Below, piece by piece: positions 21,551-32,461 of a stretch of DNA of 64,000 nucleotides. The stretch's first letter is position 1. Each line of letters starts with the position of its first letter. The notes beneath the pieces are model-generated. The model did not search any database. It was not told the origin of the DNA and saw only the letters and a program-made list of their open reading frames with translations. The position numbers and the translations under genes are program-made. Origin of the DNA: Prorocentrum cordatum (lineage: Eukaryota; Sar; Dinophyceae; Prorocentrales; Prorocentraceae). The DNA lies in the NCBI GenBank assembly GCA_963575745.1, contig CAUYUJ010019937.1:45001-109000 (forward strand). Reading direction: 5' to 3'.

Positions 21551-22331
21551 GGAGTGCCCTGGAACGGCCTGATCTTGGCGGCCCGGGGAGGTGGCCTCCG
21601 TGGCGGGAGGCCTCTGGTTGGAGACGCTGCGTCTCCGCCTGGAGTCCCTGCCACCGCGCGCGCGGGAGGACGTCGGGCCCCTGGCGTGCGGGAGCGCGTG
21701 CCGCCGCGGCGGCAGCTCGGCCTCCAAGGCCCCGGCCACCTCGGAGGGCCGATGCTCCCGCCGAGCTGGAGCCGGAGGAGGGGTACGGGGACAGCCCCCA
21801 AGCTCAGGCGAGCGCAGACATGGATCAAGGGGGCGTGGATGAGCGACGGGTCCCGTTTCCGTGGGAAAGCGGCGGATTTCCGCCGCCGAACGAGGCGGCA
21901 CCGGCCGCATTTTGGGGAGGGCACCTCCCCCGATCCATGGATTCGGCGAGCGCGCGCCAAATCCATGGATCGCTACTCCATGTTTGCGCGCCCCCGAAAG
22001 GGGCCAGCTCCAGGCTCTCGACGACGAGCCCGCGCGAGCGCCCCGCAGACCCCACCGGAGCAGACCCCCCTGGAGCCGCGAGGACCACCCGGCCCCACTC
22101 GAGCGCCTCGGGAGACCTCCGAGGCCCTCCGGCATCCTCGGAGGGCGGCCGCGCGACGCCCTCGGAGGTGCCCACAAGAGAACCAACCCGGACCGCCTCG
22201 CGATGTGAGCAAAATCACGGCGGAACGTCTTCTCGCGATTGGAGGGCCTCTGGAGGCCCTCGCCGGGCCACGGGAACTCGGATCGAGGAACGGGTCCCGG
22301 GGAAGGGTTCCAGACCTCTGGGTGTCGACGC

Positions 22332-22398
22332 TCCTCCTCCTCCTCCTCCTCCTCCTCCTCCTCCTCCTCCTCCTCCTCCTCCTCCGTCTCCTCCTCCC
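22332..22398 (+). repeat. (CCT)n tract upstream of the LINE
   Basis: CTC/CCT run ending CTCCTCCC, directly abutting the spliced-leader copy. Confidence 0.9.
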
Positions 22399-22420
22399 TC
22401 CGTAGCCATTTTGGCTCAAG
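22399..22420 (+). other. Genomic dinoflagellate spliced-leader (DinoSL) relic
   Basis: The 22 bases match the published DinoSL consensus exactly, with D = T as the first base; the core is CCGTAGCCATTTTGGCTC. No GT donor or Sm site follows, so it is not an SL RNA gene. It is the 5' end of a reverse-transcribed, trans-spliced mRNA, here the retrotransposon. An ATG follows at once (22421), in a frame other than ORF1. Confidence 0.9.
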
Positions 22421-22593
22421 ATGTTTGTGCCCCGTGGCAGAGCACGGAGACCCCTGGTCCGGGGACTGCTAGGACCGCTGCTTTCCGCTTTCGCCGTGCC
22501 CTCGGCGTTGAGCATCTCCATATCCTTCGCTGCTGAGACGCAGCTTACATATTTCTCGCCACCAGCGTTTGCCCTGCGCACGATAGCATTGCG

Positions 22594-23625
22594 ATGGGTG
22601 TGCCTGGTGTTGCCAACTCCGCCGACTCCTGGGCCGACTCCCCCGACAAGGGCAAGGGCAAGGACACAGCTGCTGCCGATCCCTGGGCCGCTGGAGCTCA
22701 GAAGCTTGCCGCATTCGACCTCCCCGCACACCAGCGCAAGGTGCTCACCGATCTCCTCCAGACCCAGGTCGACAAAGCCGCCGCCGCCGTCGAAGCCACC
22801 TCCAAGCAAGTTGCTGCTGCCGCTCAAGCTGAGTTCCTGGCCAACATCACGAAGATCACCGAACAGCTCAGCAACCGCCAGGAGTCTGCCGAGAGGGACA
22901 TTACTGAACTCAAAGGCCGTGCTGACCGTGCTGAACGTCTCCAAGGAGAACTCAAGGCTAGTGTGGACGCCCTCCAACAAACACTTCGTCATGCCGAAGC
23001 TCTTCACCCAGCCATGGATTTGGACGCCTTGGGGGCCTGGGACCGCCCGCCGAATCCTGCAACTTTCTGGTGTGGGGCTGCCTCTGAATTCTCCATCGCC
23101 TCACTTACGGCTGCGCTCGCCTCCTGGTTCGAAGCTGCCGACGTGGACATCAACGCGCTCCGCATCAACTCGGAGGGCCCTGCGCGGAGGATTTCATTCA
23201 CACTCACTGGCGGCAACTCGATTGCTCTCCCGCGGGCCCAAGCCCTTCATCGCGCACTTCGGCAAGGTCGTGAATGGCGTCGCTTCCAGGTGGAATCGGA
23301 CTCTGGCCTCGCTGCCCTCTACGTCTCCGCGGACAAGTCGCCGCGCATGGTACGTCAAGAAGTTCAACTCAAAAAGCTCAACAAGCTCATCACCGACAAG
23401 TTCCCCATGCTCGAGACTCGGGTTCACCGCGCTGGAGGCTTCCTGTCCATCGACGGCGCTCCCATCGTCCAGGTCACAGCTGGCGCTACTCCCGATGCCC
23501 CCACTCAAATTCGCTGGTCTGACGCTGCTGCCCCCGCTGGCATCCCTATCACCGAGCACATGCCATTGGCTACCGCGCTGGCTGCCGCGTTCGCCAACCC
23601 ACTGGAGGCAGTGCGGTGGCTTTAG
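22594..23625 (+). CDS. LINE ORF1 protein
   Basis: 343 residues. The N-terminus is D/K/A-rich and low in complexity (about 1-40). Residues about 45-135 form a strongly helical, probably coiled-coil segment (QTQVDKAAAAVEATSKQVAA, ESAERDITELKGRADRAE). Residues about 160-270 look like a small alpha/beta RNA-binding (RRM-like) fold (RRISFTLTGG ... ALHRALRQGREWRRFQV ... LAALYVSADKSPRMVRQEV). This is the usual design of a LINE ORF1p: trimerising coiled coil plus nucleic-acid binding, packaging the element RNA. The ATG at 22594 is chosen because the coding-like sequence starts there; the ATG next to the spliced leader is in another frame. It stops at TAG 23623-23625, and ORF2-like sequence begins at once in the +1 frame, so a translated fusion by frameshifting is possible. 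Confidence 0.75.
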   Translation: MGVPGVANSADSWADSPDKGKGKDTAAADPWAAGAQKLAAFDLPAHQRKVLTDLLQTQVDKAAAAVEATSKQVAAAAQAEFLANITKITEQLSNRQESAERDITELKGRADRAERLQGELKASVDALQQTLRHAEALHPAMDLDALGAWDRPPNPATFWCGAASEFSIASLTAALASWFEAADVDINALRINSEGPARRISFTLTGGNSIALPRAQALHRALRQGREWRRFQVESDSGLAALYVSADKSPRMVRQEVQLKKLNKLITDKFPMLETRVHRAGGFLSIDGAPIVQVTAGATPDAPTQIRWSDAAAPAGIPITEHMPLATALAAAFANPLEAVRWL

Positions 23626-23626
23626 C

Positions 23627-26600
23627 ATACCTTGGACGCCGTGGTTCACGAAACCGCACGTGGACGGCCTCAACTTGGTATCATGGAATGCACAGGCGCT
23701 CAATGGCAGATCGGCATCAAGACGGGCCCTCAAGCGACAGCTGTTGCTCCGTTACATGCGGCAACGAGCGGTCATCGCCCGCCATCCAAGAGACGCGCGG
23801 CAACAGCATAGACATGGACCTCCTGGCCGCGAACTCCGTGCACAAGTACATCGCCTTCCACTCAGCGTGCGTGACTGACGGCCAGCCCTCGGAGACCGCA
23901 TGCGGGGTCGCATTCTTGGTTCCCTTTGATCGAGCTGAACTCCAATTGCCTCCTGATCAACGGCCTCTACGTTCATTTCGCGCGATTGTCCCTGGTCGCA
24001 TAGGTGAACTACGCGTTCAAGACGGGACAAGACAGCACGAGACAACAATCTTCAACATTCACAACTACGACCTCAGCGGATCTGACCGTCAGCACTTCAA
24101 AGCTGCGTGTCAAGCAGCTGCTCAACGCTCAGCACTCCACCCAGACAACCACGACTACTACATGATTGGCGACTTCAATATCGCCCAGACGCCGCCGAAG
24201 AGCCTGCTTCGCCCCGCCGCGGACTCCACCGCCGAGCGTTACCACTACCAGCCTGTCTTTTGGAAGAACATCTTCTCACAGATGATGGAAATCGCAGCGA
24301 AGGCCACCGCGCATCGATGCCCGGCCAACATGACGGAAGCGGCCATCGACAGGTGCTTCGCCTCGATCAACGCATCCAACATCCCGCGCATCGAGGCGCT
24401 TCTCGTTGCCGGTGGCCGACCGCTCGACCGAGAAGGGGAGCCCATCAGCGATCGCAAGATGCTACATCTACGGCTTCGACCTCGTCAGCCACGTCCAGTC
24501 AGCGAGCGCGGCATCCCTGCCTTCCTCTTCGAATCCACTACAAGTTCCACTACGATCGCCTTGTCGAGATGGCCGACCTCTCAGCTGACCCCATCTCAAA
24601 CTTGAGGACAATGGAGCACACCATGAAGTTGGCGGCGCGCAAGACTCGCGACACTATCACCTCCGTCTCCGCCTCCGAGATCATGCCATTCGAGAGCCGA
24701 AATGAAGACCCGCAAATCATAGCTGAGGCACGCGCACTTACATTACGCAGTATTGCCAGGGCCGTCTGGTACCAGGACCTCGCACTTGCCCAGCGACTTC
24801 GGGAAGTCACCATGGCTGTGGCACAGCACATCGACATTAGTCACCACAAGATCTCGCTTGTCGACCGCATCGCATTCGAGACCGAGCACTCCGCCATGCA
24901 GCTCCAGATCGCTGAACAACGACGTCGTGCCGCTGCTGCCCGCTCGCGAGCTGCTTACGCGGAACAACGACCCGACCTTGGTGAGCGATGGCGTCGTCAG
25001 GCTCGCCGTATTGGACAGCGCAGCGAGATCTGGAAGCCATTCCCGAATCGAAGCGCTTGATTCTCGCAGGTGTCCGCATCGCCGACAGCAGAGGCCCTAC
25101 TGTCGTCAACGACCCCATGGACATGCACAGCGCTATTCAATATCACTGGTCGAAGGTGTTTGCTGCCAAACATGTTGACGTCCCAGCAATGAAGCAGTAT
25201 TTGGACTCGGTCTTCCCACCAATGCCTCTACGCCACTTGCCCCTACCTGGAATTGAAGAACTCCAAGCGGCTGCTAAACTTGCCAGTGACTCGGCTCCTG
25301 GACCTGACGGATTGCCATATCGAGCATGGGTGCGATCAGACGGCAGCATCGAGATCCTCCACGCACTTCTCCACTCCATTGCTCACGGTGGCCCGATCCC
25401 ACACGACCTGAACTACGCGCTCATGGCCATGCTTCCCAAGGGTGACAAGCCCATGGGTAACTACGAGTGCTCTCGCAGTCCTGATTGTCTTCGCCCACTC
25501 GCCATGAAGAACAGTGACATCAAGATCATCGCCTCAGCGACGAACCGCATCCTCAGCTCCGTGGCGTCGAACACCGAGGAAGAACAACAAGGCTTTGTCA
25601 ATGACCGTCAATTTCTCTCCAACATCGTCAAGGTGGACGCCATCGCCCGTATCACCAGCATCAACGGCGATGCCTCCAACATGATGCCCTGCTTCGCCAG
25701 CGTGGACATTGCCGGAGCGTCTCCGAGCCTCACGCACGCGTGGTTGTGCGATTCTCTTAGGAGGTGGGGCATCCACGGCGGCTTTCTCAACCTCCTGCAG
25801 TGCTGCTACAACATGCCACTTGCCTTCCTCGACCTAGGTGGTACTCGTCGACCGCTACTTCTAGCAGAATCTGGGGTTGCGCAAGGATGCCCATTGAGCG
25901 GCACGTTCTGGGCGCTGGTCTTCGGCCCCATCATCAACGGCCTCAAAATGGAGCTTACTACTCTGGGTAGAGGCCTGCCAAGCGCTTGCGCCGACGACCT
26001 GGGTATCGTTCTGGCTGCACTGCGGGATCTCGGCTCCCTCCTACCACACCTACAAGCTGCGCAACATTGCGCTGGTCTCCGCCTCCAACCGACGAAATGC
26101 GTCCTCGTGCCCACCTGGTCCCTGCCAACGCCCGAGATCACCGCGAGCATGCGTGCAATCCTGACCCAGGTCTACGAGCCGTGGCAAGAGTTCTCCATCA
26201 ACAGCTCTGCGCGCTACCTCGGCGCGCACATCGGCCCTGGCGCCTCTCTCGAACGTCAATGGCAAGGGCCTGCCAACAAGTGGTGGGAGCGCATTCAGAT
26301 CCTGTGCGACTCCAACGCCCCATCCAGCAGGGCATCCAGATGTGCAACTCCGCTTCCATCACATGCCTCTCGTACGTCGGCCAGCTCTACCCACCCTATC
26401 CAGCATTCTTGTCCAAGGAGACTCACGGGCTCCATGAGCTGATCCGTGCTGCCCCCTCCAGTTTCTCAAAGATGGACATATGGTCCGTCACGCTATGGGC
26501 ATCTGCCACGATCCCACAGGGTATTGAAACGCTACTCGCAGCAACGATGTGGCGCGCCTCCACGACCACCATCTCTGGCTGGCAGCCTCTGCTTCACGCA

Positions 26601-28229
26601 CTCCGTGCTCATGCTGAAGAACTTCTTCCGCTACGAGAAGTAGTAGTTGGCAAATGGTCTGCGTCATGCTGGATTGACTCCACTTCCATCGTGCAGCGAT
26701 TCGACGACATCGTTCACAACAAGTTGATCGCGAGAGGCAAAGGGTCCATCTTCAAGATTCTCACGCGGTCCACAGGATCTACGACGAATGCCGCCCAGAT
26801 ACTTCAGCGAGCACATGCGCAAGCTGCTGCTGCTGGACGACATGCCATCATGGCCTCTCGCCGTAACAAGGCGGAGGATCTGCATTCACACAGCCGTGAC
26901 AGGGCTGGTACCAACCAGGCACCACGCTGTGGCAGGGCGGGTGACCTTCACACGTCCAGCCGTGACAGGGCTGGCGGACATCATCAGAGACAGGCAGGTG
27001 TCAAAGCTCCGACTGACGCTACTTCGAGTACCACTTCAAGTACCTCTCCACAACAAGCATACCTGCGGGAACTACAACGCCAGCTGTACCGCGACTACTT
27101 CCACAAGACCATCCATCTCCGTCTCAGCGCCTGGCTCCCACTACTTCCTGCTGACAATGGAGAGCGAGTGGCACCTGCTACGACCGAGCAATCTGCTGGG
27201 AACGATGATCACGACTCCATGAAGTACCTGAACGAGCGCGCAGAAGCATGGGCAGCAATATGGATCCCCAGCGTGTTTTTCGGCCGCGACATGGACAACC
27301 TCAACGACTGGATGGGCTGGTGCGTCCCACACATCACAGCTGTACTACATCGCACCCAATTCAATGCGCACTTCTGCATTGATGACCAGTACGCGTCTGC
27401 CAACGCTCGCCGTGACATGGCGACGGAGATACGTTACAGTGCATGGCATCGAGCTGAACACCCTCGCAATCACCGCCTGCAGATCTACTCCTCCGAGCAC
27501 ATGCCGACCAACACCCATCGAGAATTGGCTGATGAAGCTGCTGAACACCGTGCCCGCCGTCGCTGGATCGAACGGGAGCGAGACGCCAACCTGAACCTCC
27601 CGCAGGAAGAAGGCGGCACTCAATCTACAACTACGGCTACTTCAACGCCTCACATCCACCCAGTCAATGACATCATGATGGATTCTGATACATCCGACCG
27701 TGATGGACTCCTTGGTCGCGCTGCTCTCCCTGCTAGCGTTGAACACGGCTGGCGCGACCTGAGGCCACGCCCGGCGAACTCCACGGCATCGATTTTCTGG
27801 CCTGTGGTCAAGACCTTGTCAGGCGCGTGGACGACCTCACACCGCATGCACGTCAACCCACACAAGAAGAATTGCCTATTCGGCTGCGACGAAGACTCGC
27901 AGACCAAGTACACGGACGACATCAGCCACTACATTTCGCGCCCGAGAATGTGGGCGCTATTGGCTCAACCTCGGGGGCAACCTGCTGGTGATGTCCTCAC
28001 ACGGCTCGGCCTCAACAAGAGCAACAACATTCACGACCATCCGAAGCACACCATCACACGCATTGCGGTCGCCTTCCGCACATGCAACATCCTGCGGGTG
28101 CGCTCCGAGACGAGCCTGCCCGCCATCATCGACGAGCTCAAGTACCACAAGGAGGTGATCGCGGCCACCAGACGCGTCCTGAGGTTGCCACGGTGCCTCG
28201 TAGGCGGCGCGGGGCCGCTTCGCCGCTAA
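23627..28229 (+). pseudogene. LINE ORF2: AP endonuclease-reverse transcriptase, frameshifted
   Basis: Endonuclease motifs in order: LVSWNAQAL (about 23675), IQETRG (about 23787), GDFNI (about 24170), IDRCF (about 24348) and SDR (about 24446), where the family normally has SDH; loss of that His would impair cleavage. Reverse transcriptase motifs: SAPGPDGLPY (about 25290), CFASVDIAGASPSL (motif A, about 25690), VAQGCPLSGTFW (motif B, about 25878), CADDLGIVL (motif C, about 25987) and GLRLQPTKC (motif D, about 26075). A C-terminal zinc-binding-like CLFGC...HY follows near 27880-27930. The frame changes near 23785, 24533, 25000 and 26322; each segment continues the expected homology, and no in-frame stop codon was found between shifts. 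It nicks target DNA and primes reverse transcription of the element RNA in the nucleus. Confidence 0.8.
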
Positions 28230-28267
28230 CCCGCGGACACGCGCACCCTTCTGCGCGTCGTTCGCTC

Positions 28268-28345
28268 CGTCTCCTCCTCCCCCTCCTCCTCCTCCGCCTC
28301 CTCCTCCTCCTCCTCCTCCTCCTCCTCCTCCTCATCCTCCTCCCT
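28268..28345 (+). repeat. (CCT)n tract at the LINE 3' end
   Basis: CTC/CCT run ~40 bp after the ORF2 stop. It may be the target site or the element's 3' tail. The following 28350-28860 is GC-rich with GGCCCCC phrases and no gene. Confidence 0.9.
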
Positions 28346-29049
28346 TCTGGACCGCGGGCCGAGAGGCCGCCGCAGCTGGCCCAGGGCGTCCAGATAGGGA
28401 CCCCCCGAGGAGCGCCGGGGAGCCGCCTCGGCTCGCCCGTCGAGAGAGCCTCCACGGGACACGGCCGGCGGCCGCGCGCCTCCTTCCGAAGGCCCCGGAG
28501 GACCTCCTGAGACTTCCGAGGGCCGGCGAAGGCCGCCCCGAAGGCCCCCAGAGGCCCCCCAGAGGGCCCCCAGAGGCCCCCCCCCAGAGGCCCCCCAGGA
28601 CCGGCCCGGCCCCGCGAGAGCCCCGCGAGGGGTCCCAGGAGCACACCAGGGAGGGCCCTGGGGCCCCCGAGGCCGCAGAGCGCACGAGGCCGGCGAGGCC
28701 TCATCCCAGAAGGGCGAGGGGTCCCCCGCAGCTGCGCCCGGCCCGGCCTCGCACCACCCGACCCATCCCGGCAGGGAGGGAGGGAGGGAGGGATCGGGGG
28801 CGGCAAAGAGGGCGGTGAGGACTGGGGGGGTGGATATCATGGCGGGGGCCATGATAGTTCCCCAGACTTCATGGCGCCTCTTCTTATGTCATTACGTCCG
28901 TGGCCCCCCCGCTGGGCCGCGCACGTGACGCCAGTCAGGATTTGCACCCCCCCCTCTTGGACACCCCTCTCTTGGCGGCTCCCGGGAGGGAGGGAGACAG
29001 GACAACGGGGGAGGGGGGGAGGAGGGCTCACCTGCCCTGGGCAGGGCGA

Positions 29050-29133
29050 CGCGGCGATGGTGCCGACGACGACGACGGCGGCGGCGGCGACGACGGCGGC
29101 GGCGACGGCGGCGGCGACGACGACGCTGACGAT

Positions 29134-29164
<31 letters not shown>

Positions 29165-29210
29165 ACGTCGACGATGACGACGAAGGACGACGACGACGGC
29201 GAAGGACGAG

Positions 29211-29253
<43 letters not shown>

Positions 29254-29290
29254 GCGGCGGCGGCGGTGGAGGGACGACAGCAGCTGCAGC
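29050..29290 (+). repeat. (GAC/GGC)n trinucleotide region
   Basis: GACGACGGC-type triplets. No gene at 28860-29670 is supported. Confidence 0.9.
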
Positions 29291-29674
29291 GTCAGCACCA
29301 ACGGCGACGGAGCCACAGCGGCCGACGCCTGACGCCCAAGCAGGCGGGCCTCTCGTGATCCCATCCCGACCCATCCACCCAGCCCAGCTCAGCTCAACCC
29401 AGCCCCAGGGCGGCTGGGAGCGAGGGAGGGAGGGAGGGATGGAGGGAGGAAGTAGCGAGAAGAGCGTGGAGCTTTTTTTTTTGCACCCTTGCCCAGAGAA
29501 CATGGCCTCATACGTTACATGTTGCTTCCCGCTGCTGCAGGGGCGAGGTGTGGGAGCGGAAGGGAGCGGGGCACGTGCTGCTTATGAGCGCGCCCATTTG
29601 GCTCACTTCCCCCTGGCCTCGCCGCCGAACCTCGCATCGGGGGCCCCGCAGGAGGATGCAGGACTAGCGGGGCC

Positions 29675-30080
29675 TCAGGCGGACTGCGATGGCGGCAGCG
29701 GGACTGGGGCCCCGGCGCTGTCCACGAGTGGCCACCATTTCCAGTCCTGGCTCCAAGCCCACACCTTGCCGAGCATGTTCTCTCGCTGCCAATCATAGCA
29801 CTGGCGGCAGCATGGAGGTTGCCGCCCTTGGCCAAGTACACCGTCGCCGCGCCCCCCTTCTCGGCGCCCCCTTCTGGAGGACCGCCGTCTGCTTCCCGTT
29901 GGGCAGCAGGTGCTTATAGGTGCGGTGGCGCCCGGGGCGCTCGGGAGCGGACTGTGGACGGGCCACGTGCAGGCCCAGTGCACGACCCGGGCGTCGCTTG
30001 GCAACGACCCGTCGGGCAACAACTGGACCCACCGGGTGTTGTGGTCCTGGCCCAGGAAGGCCGCCCCCGCCCCGTGCAGC
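29675..30080 (-). CDS. Hypothetical minus-strand exon(s)
   Basis: On the minus strand the sequence reads WVQLLPDGSLPSDARVVHW and, further on, CCRQCYDWQRENMLGKVWAW and SQDWKWWPLVDS before a stop at 29675. A frame change near 29930 is needed to join KHLLPNGKQTAVLQKG. The composition is protein-like and unlike the surrounding repeats. A short MITE-like element borders it (30081-30254). Probably a decayed gene or retroelement part; no family recognised. Confidence 0.3.
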
Positions 30081-30254
30081 AGGGGGACCCAGAGATCCGA
30101 CGTCGTGATTTTTTCAATCCGGGGCCCCCAGAAGCCTCGACCCCTTCCCCAGGCCCGGTTCTCCATCCTGAGCCGTTCCTTGAGGGCCCCTATAGGAACG
30201 AAATTTGCGAAACGCCTTCGTCCTGATGTTTTCCATCTGTTGGATCTCTGGGTT
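30081..30254. mobile_element. MITE-like element with TGCAGC duplications
   Basis: Inverted ends GACCCAGAGATCCGAC and, reverse-complemented, AACCCAGAGATCCAAC; flanked by TGCAGC at 30075-30080 and 30255-30260. A related right-end sequence, TCGGATCTCAGGGTC, is at 31228. Confidence 0.55.
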
Positions 30255-30425
30255 TGCAGCCGACGGAGCACGAATGCTCGGGACCTGCGCCGCGGGGGCG
30301 GCCGTCGTCCAGAGGCCCACCTGGCCGCCTGCGGGCCCACCTGCGCCGCGCTCCGCCCAGGCCCGGCGCCCCCCTGGAGCCCGTGCCCCTGGGACAGCGC
30401 GTGGCTCCCCTCAGATCCGGGCGCT

Positions 30426-30949
30426 GCTGATGGGCTTGTTTTCCACCGACACCACCAGAAGACGGAGGGGGGAAGGAGGTGGAGGTGGAGGACGAGGAGG
30501 AGGAGGAGGAGGAGGAGGAGGAGGAGGGGGAGGAGGAGGAGGAGGAGGAGGAGGAGGAGGAGGAGGAGGAGGAGGAGGAGGAGGAGGAGGAGGGAGGAGG
30601 AGGAGGAGGAGGAGGAGGAGGAGGAGGAGGAGGAGGAGGAGGAGGAGGAGGAGGAGGAGGAGGAGGCGGAGGCGGAGGAGGGAGGCGGAGGCGGAGGCGG
30701 AGGCGGAGGCGGAGGCGGAGGCGGAGGCGGAGGCGGAGGCGGAGGCGGAGGCGGGAGGAGGAGGAGGAGGAGAGGAGGAGGGAGGAGGAGGAGGAGGAGG
30801 AGGAGGAGGAGGAGGAGGAGGAGGAGAGGAGGAGGAGGAGGAGGAGGAGGAGGAGGAGGAGGAGGAGGAGGAGGAGGAGGAGGACTCTCTCCCCCATCCC
30901 CCTCCAACTTCTGGTGGTGGTGGTGGTGGTGAAAAACAGGCCCATCAGC
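30426..30949. repeat. (GGA/GGC)n tract enclosed by inverted repeats
   Basis: About 400 bp of GGA with a (GGCGGA)n stretch at 30665-30750. It is bounded by CTGATGGGCTTGTTTTCCAC (30427) and the reverse complement of GGTGAAAAACAGGCCCATCA (30929). Confidence 0.8.
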
Positions 30950-31042
30950 TGGTGTTTTTTCGCAACGGACGTTTCCGCCCGGTTTCGGCTCTTCACAGAC
31001 CGACCCGTCTCGAAAAATGGTGCGGAACGATGGGGCTCTGGG

Positions 31043-31180
31043 CTTAAGTCGGGCCTTTCCCTCTACAGGAGGAATATTCAAGAATAGCTTAAAAATAGTC
31101 TGGGGACGATTTTTGACTATTTGCTGACAATTATTTTTTCGTCCAAACTCCGCCTGTAGGGGGACATGCCCGACCTAAGA
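31043..31180. mobile_element. MITE family B, copy 3, with CTGGG target duplication
   Basis: Ends CTTAAGTCGGGC...CTACAGGAGGA and, reverse-complemented, CTTAGGTCGGGC...CTACAGGCGGA. Flanked by CTGGG at 31038-31042 and 31181-31185. The interior AGTCTGGGGACGATTTTTG matches the two copies in the 10.7-11.3-kb intron. Confidence 0.8.
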
Positions 31181-31239
31181 CTGGGCTCTGGTCGTGTTTC
31201 TTCGCGATGTTGCACCGTTTTCGTCACGTCGGATCTCAG

Positions 31240-31458
31240 GGTCTGCTGGCCACCAGCCTCTGGCCGGGCGCCGGCGAGCATCGGCCCCTGGGCCGGTCGG
31301 GAGCCTCCGCGGGCGCCCAGCCGAGGCCCGCGCCCCCCGCGGAGCTCTCGCCGCCCTGCAAGCCCCCGCCTGCGGCCACTGCCACTGCCACTGACGCACG
31401 CGGCTGGTTCTGGACGGGGTTCGGGTAGCTCGTCCGCGGCCCCTGCCCGAGGTGTTGC

Positions 31459-31525
<67 letters not shown>

Positions 31526-32420
31526 CGTGGGCCTCGTTGCCTGCGGGCGGCCACTGCCACTGCTGCTGCTCCAGCAGCGTCTGTGCCGTGCCCTCGTGCC
31601 CTCGTGGGCCTGTCGGCGCCCGCTGCTGCTGCTGCTGCCGAGAGTGCCTCTGCGCCGTGCGGCCGTGGTCCGCCGGCCGCCACTGCTGCGACTGCAGCTG
31701 CTGCTCTTCGTTCCACTGGCGGTCAAGTTCGCTGCTCCCTGGCTCGCTCAGGGCCGTCTCGCCTCCAGGAGCCGCCCATCCCGCACGCGGCGCGCTGCCT
31801 CGCGCGGCCCGGGAGCCCACACCGCGCCGCCAGCAGCTGCGCGGCCAGCCCCCGCATGAGCGCAGCGTCGAGCTTGGCGCGCCGCCGGCGCAAGCAGTTG
31901 CCCAGCAGCCGGTCCCGCCAGTACGCCCTCCGCGCAGCGGCCGCCTCATGCCACTGCGCACTGGACGAGGAGGGCCCAGCCGGCCAGGGCTTCGTGGGCA
32001 GCTGGTCACACGCAGCGACCGCGCGCCGCAGGGTACCTGTCGAGCTACTCCTCCTTCGATCTCCGCGGCCCGCACGGTGCATCCTGTTTCACAGGACGCG
32101 GGCCGCTGGTACCAGTCCGCGACCAGATGCCATTTGATCACATCGAGACGGCTATTTGCATTCTCTGGCACCCCCTGGCACCACACATCCAGCCATGCTT
32201 TTGACACCCCCCTGCAAGAACTCCGGAACGAACACGTCCCATCGGTGCCCTCCCAGTCTCAGCCATGATGTCCCTGTATTCGTCGGCAATATTCTGGTGG
32301 CGAAGTTTGTGGAAGGGGCCGCGCTCGCACTGTGGCGCATGGTCACCGTGCTGGTCAAACAGCTCGCAGCAAGCACCGCCCGTGGCAGCCTTCTCGTTGA
32401 GGCACGTTGCGCCGGGGCCG

Positions 32421-32461
<41 letters not shown>

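Larger units (their letters stand above)
22399..28229 (+). mobile_element. LINE-type non-LTR retrotransposon, nearly full length
   Basis: Order: DinoSL, ~173-nt leader, ORF1, ORF2 (endonuclease, reverse transcriptase, zinc-binding tail), then a (CCT)n tract from about 28268. The 5' boundary is fixed by the spliced leader. The 3' boundary is uncertain and lies between the ORF2 stop and the CCT run. (CCT)n lies on both sides, so target duplications cannot be separated from the microsatellite. Four frameshifts interrupt ORF2 but no in-frame nonsense codon was seen, so it is young or contains assembly indels. Confidence 0.85.

Noticed and set aside
22421-23600. Frame starting at the ATG directly after the spliced leader as the ORF1 product
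   Set aside because: Its translation is Pro/Ser-rich and lacks the coiled-coil and RNA-binding character that the frame from 22594 shows; it becomes coding-like only at the start of ORF2.
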